The notes under the pieces were generated by a model, which saw only the letters and a program-made list of their open reading frames with translations, was not told the DNA's origin and did not search any database. From Zygnema cylindricum (Eukaryota > Streptophyta > Zygnematophyceae > Zygnematales > Zygnemataceae): a stretch of 64,000 bases of DNA. Location: the NCBI GenBank assembly GCA_037447655.1, contig JBBHKE010003261.1, forward strand, positions 1-64,000, written 5' to 3'. Positions 22,024-32,990 of this stretch are shown one piece after another. The position numbers and the translations under genes are program-made. Positions within the stretch are counted from its first letter, which is position 1; each line of letters begins with the position of its first letter.

Positions 22024-24042
22024 TCAAAAAGTGAAGCGGCTCCGCTTGTCACTTATCTGCAAAACATTTCCAAAGCTGTTCCATGACCGTTGATGTTCAT
22101 GCCGTCCAGAATTGAAGGGCTTCTGAGAGGGAGTCTCGGATCCATTCAAAACAACAAACCTCTGAGGGCCGTTGAAAACATTAGGAACTCACTGCTGCGG
22201 CAAAACACGAGCAGGCAAAAAAACACAGGTTTTTCTTGTGACCTGAAATAGTTTCAAAACGAATCGGATGTCTGTCAACATCCTCCACAAATAAGACAGG
22301 ATTTACAGAGTATGAGTTGAGGAGCTCTGCTTCCCCAGACTGTATGAGAGGCACATCTTGAATCTCGGGCAAAAACCAATCTGAAGCGCCAGAAAAAGCT
22401 TCCGCAGGAAAAAAAGTCGAGCCACATTTGCTTTTCAGCCCAGATGACACAATGTCTTCCAGCAAACCACTCGAGGAGTTCAGAAAAGGCAATGAATCTA
22501 CTTTCTCCACAGTTTCTTCATCCAGACACTGCAGAAGAGAGCCGTCTAGTGGAGGAAGATCAGTCCAGAAAATGTCGTCCATAACAGCCCCTAGTTCTTT
22601 TTTCTGCTGCACAAGACTCCCTTCCTCGGAAGTGAATTTTTCTCCAAAAGTACAACTGTCAGGGTAAGCTGCATCGTCTCCAAAGTGCATCATCTGGTGA
22701 AGAATTTCCTGAACCGAGACTACATCATTCAGTAGCATCTCATTCGTTTCAAAAGATCCCTGATTGGCATCACCCACATCGCTCACTGTCTCCCCTAAGT
22801 TCAGAGAAATGCTCGACCATTCTTGACCACCGACATTGTCGGAGAGAGCAGTCAAGTCGGAGGCCGATGACAGACAGGCCAGGAGAGGCATGGAAGCGCC
22901 GCTGAAACTGCTGGACGTGAGACTGCCCATGGAAACAGAAGATAGCCGGGAGCCTCTCATGGTCGGTGGGTCTGGGAAGGACTGGTCCAGATTCAGTGGA
23001 GGCTGAGATGCCAAAGAAGACAGCCGGCTTCGGAGAGACTGGCTCCGCAGTTCCTTCTCATTTTGTGGAAAAGAAGATGCTTCCGGCGAGGCGGCGCCTG
23101 GCACGTGATTTCTCTGCAACAGAAGAGACCGCAAGACAGAGCTCAGCGAGAGCCGGAGAATCTTTGGCTGGAATGGAAAAGCAGAGCAGCAAGAAACTGT
23201 TGCCTGAGCTGACTGACGCTCTGCAGATCCAAGGGGAGGTTGCAAGAGTGCAGCGTAGTCCTCACCTGAGGCGGTAGAGTGGATGCGAATGGTCCAAAAG
23301 AAGGTTCCTCAGGCGGGTGGTCTTCACCCTGCTCTGCGAGGTTCTCCCTCGTCTGCATTGCCACGTGGAGGTGTCAGATTGGATGCTGCTTTCCAGCCGA
23401 AAGCACACATTGGCTGCATGCTGGTTTTGGCACCGCCTGCCATGTGGCAGGGAGGCGTTACGTTACCTGGTGCTGACACGCGGACAGGTGCTTTTCGAGG
23501 AGCGCGAGGTAGTTCTTCTTGAGAGTGGAGTGCCAGTGATTCTGCATCCGTACAACAGAAAGGTACAGACTCAGTCTCCAGAGAGAAGCAGGCACAAGCA
23601 GAGGCAGGCAGGCGCCAGCTCATAGAGAAGCGGCTGTAGTTATGGCGGAAAGCGCGCCACTGACCTTGATGGCGCTGTCCGTACGGCCCGGCAGCCCTCG
23701 CGCCATGACCGCCCACTTGGGCCCGAGCGCTGCGTAGGACAGCACCACGTGGCGGTCCTCCCGGTCCGTGAAGGGCGCCTTGCGCACCATGGGGTGCAGG
23801 TGGTTGCACCATCGCAGCCGGCAGCTCTTGCTGCTGCGGCCCTCGAGCTCCTTCGCTATGTCCCCCCAGCGCCGCGCGCCGCTCGCCAGCACCAGCCGCC
23901 GCAGCCGCGCGTCCTCCACCGCGCTCCACGCGCGCCGCACCGCGTCACCGCCGCCGCTCGGCCCCGCCGCCCCACCCTCCGCCGCCCCGCCCGCCCGCCC
24001 GCGCCGACGCTTGCGACTGCGGGCGTCGGAGATGTACGCCAT
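22024..24042 (-). CDS. R2R3-MYB transcription factor, copy 2 (chimeric; possible 31-nt intron)
   Basis: Exons read on the minus strand are 23665-24042, 23467-23541, 22193-23113 and probably 22024-22161. Exons 1-2 are almost identical to MYB copy 1 up to about position 23498, just after NHWHSTLKKNYLALL. Exon 3 is strongly diverged from copy 1, keeping only short blocks (MPLLACLSSASDLT, GLLEDIVSSGLKS, LPEIQDVP). Read straight on, the frame stops at 22181, giving about 461 residues. If the 31-nt GT...AG segment 22162-22192 is removed, it continues in frame for 45 more residues ending SDKRSRFTF. That ending resembles the NKRARFDF end of copy 1, and the total becomes about 503 residues. The role is presumably that of a nuclear DNA-binding regulator. 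The tail differs enough from copy 1 to suggest a different activity. What is uncertain is the true 3' structure. Confidence 0.82.
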
Positions 24043-24325
24043 GCGGAAAGGAGGGAGGGAGGAGTAAGCAGCTGGATACGTTTCAAGGGTTTTGCTGCTG
24101 GACCGGGAGCCTTGGACGGAGGGAAACCGGTCGAGCGGGCGATCTACAGTAGAGGTCGTCGGGGAGGTTGAGGTTGGCTGTGGATCTGACACATCCCATG
24201 CGACAGGCTCGGCCCCTTTGTACGACATCCGGGCCTGGGCGAGCCGGCGTGCCCGAGTGGACGCCGGCGGGAGCCGGGCCGATGTGGAGGCCCAGGCATC
24301 ACGCAACGCAATCAAGGGGGGGATG
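24043..24325 (-). promoter_or_regulatory. GC-rich leader and proximal promoter of MYB copy 2
   Basis: This is the counterpart of 4960-5260. A continuous frame from a Met near 24339 reads into the MYB start here and would add about 99 residues. Because that frame is broken in copy 1, I treat it as untranslated leader. Confidence 0.45.
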
Positions 24326-24875
24326 AGACAAAACGACAATGGGGCCAGTTAGGTCACTGGTTTGGAAAGGTACAGTACTGCTGTGGAGTCACGAAAAAGA
24401 CAAACTGTTATGATGAAAGCTTAATAAAACACTTTTTTCTTGTCGTTTATTATTTGTCGTTTGTTTCAAGCTATAGTTGCGGTTTCTGCGTGCGTTTACA
24501 CGCACTAAATTAGCAGAAAAGTTTAGTTCGTAAACTACCCGAATAATACGTGTTCTACTTGCGAAAGTAAAAATAGGTTGAAATGCCGACGGGATTAGCA
24601 TTCGAAACCGTGATGACGTGGCATCTGGTTTCGCCCCTTATCACAGCTGAGGAAAATTTAAACAGGTTTGGAAATTAAATGCATCTAGACCGATGATTCT
24701 GAAACAATGAACGTATCCGATTAGCTACTCTTAAATAGGATGTAGTAATTGATTTGTGCTCTTCAAATTCAGTTATGAACACAGTAATACAGTTATATAA
24801 TTCACCGTACTAGGGTTTGTCCCATCGACTCCAGGGCAAATCATTCGGCCAATAAAAAATCGATAAACTCAAAAC

Positions 24876-25325
24876 CATAGTTCAAAAGTAGGCGTTTCTA
24901 TTGTAGGCCTTCTGTGGGCGCCTTTATCGTAAGTTGTGTTATCATGTGATCTTCTTAAATCACTACATTTATCAGCGACCGTCCGATCGTCCAAATCTGA
25001 CGATAGTCCTATCGTAAGTTGTGTTATGGGCTTTTCATGTGATCTTCTTAGATCGCTACTTTGATCAACGACCGTCAGATCTTCCAAATCTGACGGTTTA
25101 AATAAAAAGTCGCTCAAAACTCACAGAAAAATATTTTTTTGTCAGATTTTTTTTTCAAATTTAGGCATGACGTTTAATTCTCTATCGATCCATGTGCAAC
25201 TCAACCCTGTTACTATTTTATTTCATTTTGTGGCCAATACAATATGGGTCTTAAGGGTTATATTGTATTTTTTGCGTACAATAGGCATATTGTATGGGTG
25301 TACTTTCACCTACTTTTGAACTATG
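24876..25325. mobile_element. hAT-like MITE, 450 bp, 8 bp target duplication
   Basis: This is the same family as 776-1141 with the same inverted ends. It is flanked by perfect 8 bp repeats CTCAAAAC (24868-24875 and 25326-25333). The left block has no insertion at the matching place (about 5790). An internal stretch of about 100 bp is repeated (24917-24995 with 25010-25090), which explains its greater length. Confidence 0.85.
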
Positions 25326-25575
25326 CTCAAAACATTGCGCCAATGTAAATTGTAGCAATGTTGATAAACACAACGTCAATATTCATGCGGGTTGATGCTC
25401 GTATTATACAAGAGTACGGTATAGCAATCGCACTTTAATTCGAGGTTTGCTTCATTTCGGCGCAATAAAGAATTTCGTAAATAGTTTCACATTAAATCAG
25501 ATACAAAATGGTATGCGATATCTCGGAATTCAGTACGGTACGGTAAAGATAGCGTTACGCCTGTACTGTACAGTA

Positions 25576-26131
25576 CACCGCCAATCGCTATTAGCGTAGA
25601 AGTTTCTTTAGCGTATATGAATAATTACCGTTGTTTACGTTAATTAAGAATTTGAAAATTTTGAAAAAAAACATACATTCTAATTGTTTAATAATTCTAA
25701 TTTGGGTCTTTGAAAAAAGTAAATGTCGGTCGCAAACACGTTACACTAATATAGGTAATGTACAAAATCTGACAAATCGTACACAAATCGTACATTCACA
25801 CAGTCGAAACGTGGTTGTTGGACGAATATATGCGAACGTGATATTTGACAACCCGATTTGACCCCCTTTTTAGACTGCACATTCTCATGCGTCCGCGGCT
25901 ACTAAACATAATGAATTGTACTTTTTCACTTAAAAAGGTATGTTTTTGTACGGTCTGAATCTGACGTACATCACACTATTTAAAAGATGACGTACTTCCG
26001 TTTTGTACGGTACTTGGAAAATAACCCTAAATGGCGTAAAGAAAAAATAGAATAAGCTACGCTATTTGAGAATAATAAAAAAAAAAGCGGGACGGAATTA
26101 GCGTACACTACGCTAATAGCGATTGGCGGTG
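25576..26131. mobile_element. TA-flanked TIR element, 556 bp
   Basis: It begins CACCGCCAATCGCTATTAGC and ends with its exact inverse (24 bp perfect terminal repeats), flanked by TA on both sides. The left block has the empty TA site at about 6026. The interior is AT-rich, without a transposase. TA duplication is typical of the Tc1/mariner superfamily; that assignment rests on the target site alone. Confidence 0.85.
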
Positions 26132-27361
26132 TAGTTACCATACAGCAAAAAGCGTCAAAGTTCCTCCGGCTTTGCCAGCTTTTATTGAAGAACTCGAGGC
26201 CAGAGAACAGCGTTTGTCGCCAGTCAGACTGTACGATAGAGTACCTGGATTGTGTCGGTCAGTCACGTCCAGATAGGGCCACGCCCCAGTAAAACAAACT
26301 TGCACATCGTCCAAAGGACGCAAAAGGACGTGGATGCGTCAATGCGTCCATGCCTCAAAGCGCTAATGCGTTAATTTTTAAAACCTTAACCGACAAATAG
26401 AGTCAGCGTGGCTCATTGAAAACACTCGCATATGCAAATATTCAGAAGCTTTGTCGGAAATATTGCGAGCGTTTGTCCCTTCTGTCCGGGTGGCTTGAGG
26501 ACAGACAGATAAATTGGCCGACTCGCGTGTCCGCTTCGCAGCTTCTTCGTACTCCAACAGTGCCAGCACTCCTGTGAACCACATCCTTCAGCCCGCATGC
26601 ACAGCAACAGCTGCGACTGGCTGAAGAGCTACTGGACAAAATATTTACATGTGCATCATTCAATGAAGCAGCTGAACGTGTCGAAAGGATGTTGGCTGGA
26701 CTTTATCGTCCTGGTAAAGGACTGTCAACCAAGTGGCGACTTCAGCGATGTGTGCCAGATGGCAGCTGGAAAGAGAGCTTGAATCATTCCGTGAACTGGA
26801 ATCTATCTGTCCGTACAGGTCTTCACGTCCGCTCTTGATCTGCTCTCCAAAACCGGCGAACATAATGCATCGCGATACTATTTCTTTGGCGAGGTCACCG
26901 TATCGAATCAGCTTTAGGACGCGTCCAGCTGCCCGCATTTTTGTCGTCTATACCACATTTGCCGTACAGTGATTTTGGCTGTCCCAAACTCCCAATGCGA
27001 TATTTAGATTCCTCATTGGAACTTCGTAAATGCTGTGACGTTTTCTGACGCTTGTCATCTCTATTTCCGGCAAATATAAGACCGTGCCGTTAGGGATTAA
27101 AGGCCCATTGGGTCATAAAACGCTACACCGTGAATCGCCATTAGCGTTGATAACGTTAATTCGGCGCCCCCTAAATTTGACCCTCTAACTTAGAATAGGG
27201 CTGATAACAATATTTTTTTTGACGTTGATATAGGTACTGTTTAACTATCGCCCTAAGGGTGAAGTTCCATCAAGCGAAAAGCATAGTTGTCCTATTCGTA
27301 CGGATTTTCGACTTTTTTTCCGAAAACTACGTAGTATTCGTTACTTTCATACCGTTCGTTA

Positions 27362-27913
27362 CACCGTCAATCGCTATTAGAGTAAAGGAATAAATAGCGT
27401 AAAAAAAAAATTAGTGTTATTAACACTAATCGGGAATTATTTTATTTTTTTTTTAAATATATATACTAATTAATCCCTAACTGTAATTTGGGTTGTCCTG
27501 AATAATAAATGCCCGCCCTTTCGATGTCTACAATAATCTGTGTAGCCGTACAAAATCTGACAATTCGTACGCCGTCGCGCTGTTCACACGGTCGACGGAC
27601 GAACATATGAGAACGTGATTTTTGTCGACGAGTTTGCGTCTCTTTCTTCCAGTGCACATTCCTATGCATGCGCGTCTGATTTAATTCATTTTTTGTAAAA
27701 TTTTCACTTGAAAAGGTACATTTATGCACGGTCTGACATCGACCGTACACCATACTATTTAGATCTTATTGCACTTTCGTTTTTTACGCTATTTTGTAGG
27801 GTACCTTAATTAACGTCAAGGAAAAATTAAAATCATGTATCCTATTTGAGGAAAAAAATCAAAATTTTAAGAACCCAAATTAGTGACTTTGACAGTAATA
27901 ACGATACGCGGTG
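27362..27913. mobile_element. TA-flanked TIR element, 552 bp
   Basis: The ends are CACCGTCAATCGCTATTAGA and the inverse of CACCGCGTATCGTTATTACT, with TA on both sides. The interior shares long stretches (CGCGTCTGATTTAATTCATT and following) with the elements at 7754-8276 and 14621-15867. It is non-coding. Confidence 0.75.
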
Positions 27914-28195
27914 TAATGTTTAACTATACCTTGAATCGTTATTAGCGTATAGAAGTTATTAGTGTAAAGAAAAAAATAGCGTCATTCATTCTAATTTAGT
28001 GCCAGGAGACGTGGCAGATTGTGGTCCACGTCCTTAAATAGTGTAATTCATTATATTTAAGGTATCAATGTCAAAATTTTGGGGTGCTGATATAGCGTAC
28101 ATAAGGCTAAAAACGATTCACGGTGTAGCATTAATTACTCTAATTTCGACTTTTTCAATTGTGCAATGTACCAAATGTGTAAAGTCTTTCATGCA

Positions 28196-29045
28196 GTGTT
28201 GTTCAAATCATGTGATTTTTTCAAATTTTCCGATTGAAACGTATAATTCGTGACGATTTTGAAAATCGCAAAAAAATGTCTACTGTAAAATGAAACTGAA
28301 AATTTAAGGGAAAAATACCATATTTTCGTAATATAAACAGTTGTTTTACGGAAATGTACGAAAATCGAGGAAAAGATACGTCGTAGTTATTGGTACTTTC
28401 TGTTCAGTGAACTAAACAGAAATATCACGGAACTTGTACGTCTCTTCATCGAAAATGTACGGACATTTTCGAAAAGAGACATTGAAACGTCACACTATTT
28501 TCGCCCGCGTTTTTTTATGTCGTGCAATGCTTAATGTGAAAATTGTCATTTGTACATGGTCTGTACTTAATTTTTTTGCAGTAGTGTGCTGTCTGATAGA
28601 TAGAGAGAGAAGGCAGAGAGAAGGCGGCCATGGTTGCATCTCAGATAGGCTCAAACACGACATTTGATAAAAATGTGAAGGCGGCCATAGCTGCGTGTTA
28701 GATAGGCTCAAACACACGGAATTTGATAAAAACGTGCGTTCGAACCGGGGTGCGCTATTCTTTTAGCGTAGCCTAATTCCACTTCACCCGATACCAGTTG
28801 ATGAAGGAATTATGATACCTACACGGAGTGTTATATTTACTTAAATATTCATAATAGTCAAACGCTCATTTAACAAAAAACTTACAAACTGCGTTATATG
28901 TACATTGTTTATTGTTTTAATTGTACGGAATTGTACGGATGCAAATTCATTAACGATTTTTTACGATTTGTTCAAAAGGTTCAATGCGTTCGTTACGTAT
29001 AATTCGTGCGACTGGTATGTTCGCACTAATCGTCGTGAACAACTA
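28196..29045. mobile_element. Dispersed element related to 51619-52092
   Basis: Its two ends (around GTTGTTCAAATC and the inverse of GTTGTTCACGACG) and internal stretches reappear in opposite orientation at 51619-52092. A roughly 58 bp unit is tandemly doubled at 28620-28734. The boundaries are approximate. Confidence 0.45.
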
Positions 29046-29245
29046 TGCTTTCATGTAAAGTCTGTACAAAAACTGCTCATTATTTCGTACAGACGTACAA
29101 TACAAGTGTAATAGAACGGCGTCGACACTAGAAATTGGGTGAGTCGCCATAGAAAAGTGCACTTGGATTTGATTCCCAATCATGAAGTTGAGGGAAAATC
29201 GCAATAACCTATTCTCACATGTTTAAACGTCGACTATGTGAACAG

Positions 29246-30125
29246 TAGTGTTGAGTATCGGTAAGGATTTGCCGATAACCGATATGGGTCTTTTTTCGGG
29301 TATCCGATAATCGATATATTGGTATGATATATCGCCATCGATCTTATCGCCGATAAGTAGTTGATAATATCGGGTACTTATCAACGATAATGCCGATAAC
29401 GATAACTGTACTGGCCGTATAGATAAATCTACGGCAAGTACACTCAACTGTACGTCTTATTCCTCGGACGTCTACAAGCACAGAAAGTACAATAGCCGCC
29501 ATGAGATCTGTACGGTTTTGATACGGATCCAGTAAAAACGATGTACCTTTCACATCCGACGCCATGGCTTTGTCCCTTTATTCCTTGAGATCCACTGGGG
29601 ACCTGCCACGTGTCAATCTGTCGGCTTTTTTGGCATAAGCTGCCAAAAGAGCCATTCCGGGATGCCAACGCTCACGTTGGCTCGTCCACTCGTGTTTTCT
29701 CATTCCAAGTCGTCCGTTCAATTCCGGCGGCGCACAGAATGATATTTTGCGTCCGTTGTACTTTGTGTCCGCCGTCTTTTTCCAATTCCATGTTCACCAG
29801 TTTGTTAGTAAAATTATGTACTTTGCCGTAAAAGTTCTGTTCGTTTAACCAGCCAACGTTTATGTGCTGCGCTGTCCGTAGAAAATCGCAGTTAAACGAG
29901 AACGGAACAGGTTTTTATACGTGGCATGCCACGCTATGTAAAGTCAATAAAATAATACAATATGTTATAAAGTACTATCGTATGCATACTATATATTTTT
30001 TAAGTTATCGCCGATATGGAATTCGTTGGTCTCAGACCGATATATCGGAACCTCTGACCGTTCGATAACACATAACTAGCGCTATCGTGTTATCGCGATA
30101 AGTTTTTTACCGATAGACAACACTA
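29246..30125. mobile_element. hAT-like element, 880 bp, 8 bp target duplication
   Basis: The inverted ends are TAGTGTTGAGTATCGGTAA and the inverse of TAGTGTTGTCTATCGGTAA. Its flanks are GTGAACAG and ATGAACCC, both derivable from the GTGAACAC of the empty site in the left block (about 9880). Interior sequences resemble parts of 17100-17420 and 34000-34260. No intact transposase is present. Confidence 0.75.
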
Positions 30126-31428
30126 ATGAACCCATGCTATTGCGACTACAATATAGGAGAGTGTACCAAAATTAGTGAAGGGGTATAAATTAGTGTTAAT
30201 GTTTGTTGGCGATAGACCCTTAAACGTGAAATACAGTTGATAACATTATTTTTTTATTTACAGTAATTATTTTTTAACAAAAATAACGATTTTCGTTGTA
30301 CTTCAGTTTTCGAATTATGAAGGGCAATTTTTGAGTGATGACCCCAAGGTGGGCCCTTTATGTTGACCAAGTCATCCTTTTGGCCATTACGACCCTCGCT
30401 ATGCCATTACAAACACAAAATAAACAAAATATAGCAAATAAAAAAAGTCAAAAATATTTTTTCCAATTGTTTTAGTCATCAAGTTCGTTTTTAGCATCGG
30501 GAGTTTAATTGGATCCTAATTTCTTTCCAATATTGTATCCCGCATTGAAATAACATGTCCGCCAATTTTTTCGTTTTTGTGCTTAGTCATTCAGTTTTTT
30601 CTGGTATATTATACCTGGTTATAAATTTGTTCAAAATGAGTGTTATCAATGTTGGGATTTAAATGATATCCTAAAAAACATAAAAAAATGAATGCAAGTA
30701 TGAACGTTTTATCCCCCAGTTTGAAATCTTTTCTTTTTCCTTCTCTTTTTCCTTTCCCTTTTCCTTTCCCTTTTCCTTTTCGTTCTCCTTTTCTTTTTGT
30801 CAAACCCACTTTTGTTGTTTAAGGTTTATAACATGTAATTGTACTTGTATCCCATTATTTGGTTTTTTTCTCTAATATTTTTGTTGTTATTATAATTTAT
30901 CTCCCAATATTGAGCCATAAATGTTAAAAAGTGTGTGTTATTATTTTTTTAGCCAACAAGCACACCCTTGTAATATATGTTGATGGTTGGAAGATGCATC
31001 ATAACTTTTTACTTATGGTTTTGGCCAATTAACTCACTTTATAGTTGTTCAAAGATTACATTTATTTCATATTTTTATTAAGTATGTACATTTAAGGAGA
31101 TTTTTCTACTTCAAAGTTGGAATAACTTATTTGTTTAGTCAGACACTTGGAACATGTACTCACTTTAAATTTAAAAAAAAAACACATTTTTTTCATTTTT
31201 TTGTAAGTATGTACTTTTAAGGTGTTTTTTTCTACTTCATAATTGTAAATTCTTATTTGTTTAATCAAACACTTCAAACACGCACCAAAGTAAGAGTTGT
31301 TTGAAGCCTTACAAACCTTTGACTTTGAAAGTCATGACATTGTCTAAACTAATAATAATAAAAATGGTTCCAAAGGTTAAAATGATAAAACATAGACTAA
31401 CAACATTACCAATATAATCTGAAAACTA

Positions 31429-32016
31429 CACCTTTCACCGTTAGTGATGTTAAAACAGAAATAGCGTAAACGCTAATTTAGTTTTATTAACGCTAGTTTA
31501 TGTATTTGTGTCGAAAATAATATAACATCAATCTTGGCACTTAACGGGGATTCGACTATGTAGCGTTTATGGTAAGCTCGCATCGACACTATTTCAAATT
31601 ATATTATATTACCTTGACAACATTTGTCCGGATACGTATTTGTGGGGTTTGAAAATTGTATGAAACATATGAATTATATTAAATTTAGACGTTAGTTTTG
31701 ACTACTCTACGATATTTTGTATTTTATATCTTATAATGTCCTAACTATTTCCACGACTAAGAAGTATTGAAAGTTAGTTAGCATATGAAATGCTCTTAGC
31801 ATTGTAGAAATGAGATATCATATTTTATGTACGAAACAAACCTTTTGTACGCAATATTAAATGTTGCGATCATAATAAAAAGTGGTTAAAACTAAGTGAA
31901 AAAAATGGATGTTATCAATAATTATACTTTTATGTCACAAACACTAATTCATGATTTTGGGACCATAAATGTCCCAACAAAATGAGTATTATTAAAATTA
32001 ATAACGACGAGCGGTG
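31429..32016. mobile_element. TA-flanked TIR-type element, 588 bp (right block copy)
   Basis: This is the counterpart of 11179-11766, with the same boundaries and length. Here the left flank is an intact TA. Confidence 0.55.
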
Positions 32017-32990
32017 TAGCGTTCTTTGCCTGTGTTGGCGTCGTTTATTTTTTAAAAGGTCTCTTTTCAACATGTGAGTTAAAAAAGATAATTAAAGAGT
32101 GAAAGTTGAAGGTTTAAATATTTAAATCATAATTAATTTTGAAAAACAATTGTATATTTCATAAAAAACTATCAATCTATGTTTTATGAATTATGGTCTG
32201 TTTGTTTTTTTTATTTTTTATTTTGTTTTATTCGCATTTACTATTATTTTTTCCAATGGTCAACCTTTTTTCGAAACACAATTTTCATTTGCAAAAATGA
32301 TTAGTTTTTCGTTCAATTTTCGATTACTACTTTAAAACTTTGGATTTTATAAGTGTAAGTGTTAAATTAGAATATGCACGTTGTTACAAACTACCTTTTG
32401 AAAAAATAATGTAAAATTATAAAATAGGAGTTCGAAATTCAAAAAACTATTTTTTTGTGAATTTCATGTGTAAATATAAATGTTTAAATAACTCTCTTAT
32501 TAAAAAAAAAAAACACTAGTCGATAAAAAATCATTTTGGAAATTATTACTATTTTTTATCATATTGTTTAAATTTAGTTGGTTTTTAGTACCTTATAAAG
32601 AACTTTTGTTGAATATTGAATCACTTGTTCACTACTTGTTAACGGATTGTTTATAATTATAAAAATGACAAGCCCTAAGGTTAAAACGACTAAAATTTGG
32701 GTACGAAACAAGTTTCAATCAATCCTTTATGTAAAGGAATGACTCATGTAATACATAAAGCAATAAAAATACGAGTTAGTTTAAATCATATTATGACGAT
32801 TGTCATTCATTTGTTATGCAAACAAAACAATTCCAATATGTTTGCAGTAAATTAAATATACATATAAATTTATTTCAAGGCTGTCTCTTCAAATATTTAT
32901 GGATTCTCATTTAATCAATTTTTTGGGGCTGTTCTACAAACATTTCACAATTGTTATCTTGTATATTATGTGAAAAAATAAACATAGTCG

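Larger units (their letters stand above)
4403..22927 (+). repeat. About 18.5 kb tandem block, left copy
   Basis: This segment is repeated in direct orientation at 23498-41874. Matching stretches include 4525-5790 with 23620-24867, 5791-7090 with 25334-27210, 9690-12820 with 29062-32990, 12821-13640 with 35089-35895, and 19199-22927 with 38142-41874. Gaps in the match are mostly transposon insertions in one copy. The left edge lies inside MYB exon 2 just past the R3 repeat, and the right edge inside exon 3 of the second MYB type. Confidence 0.88.

Noticed and set aside
28690-28770. tRNA-like GTTCGAACC stretch
   Set aside because: No matching acceptor, D-arm or anticodon arm could be folded around it.
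30609-30809. Lys/Gly-rich 66-codon minus-strand frame
   Set aside because: It is a product of the polypyrimidine tract, not conserved in the matching tract at 10481-10558.
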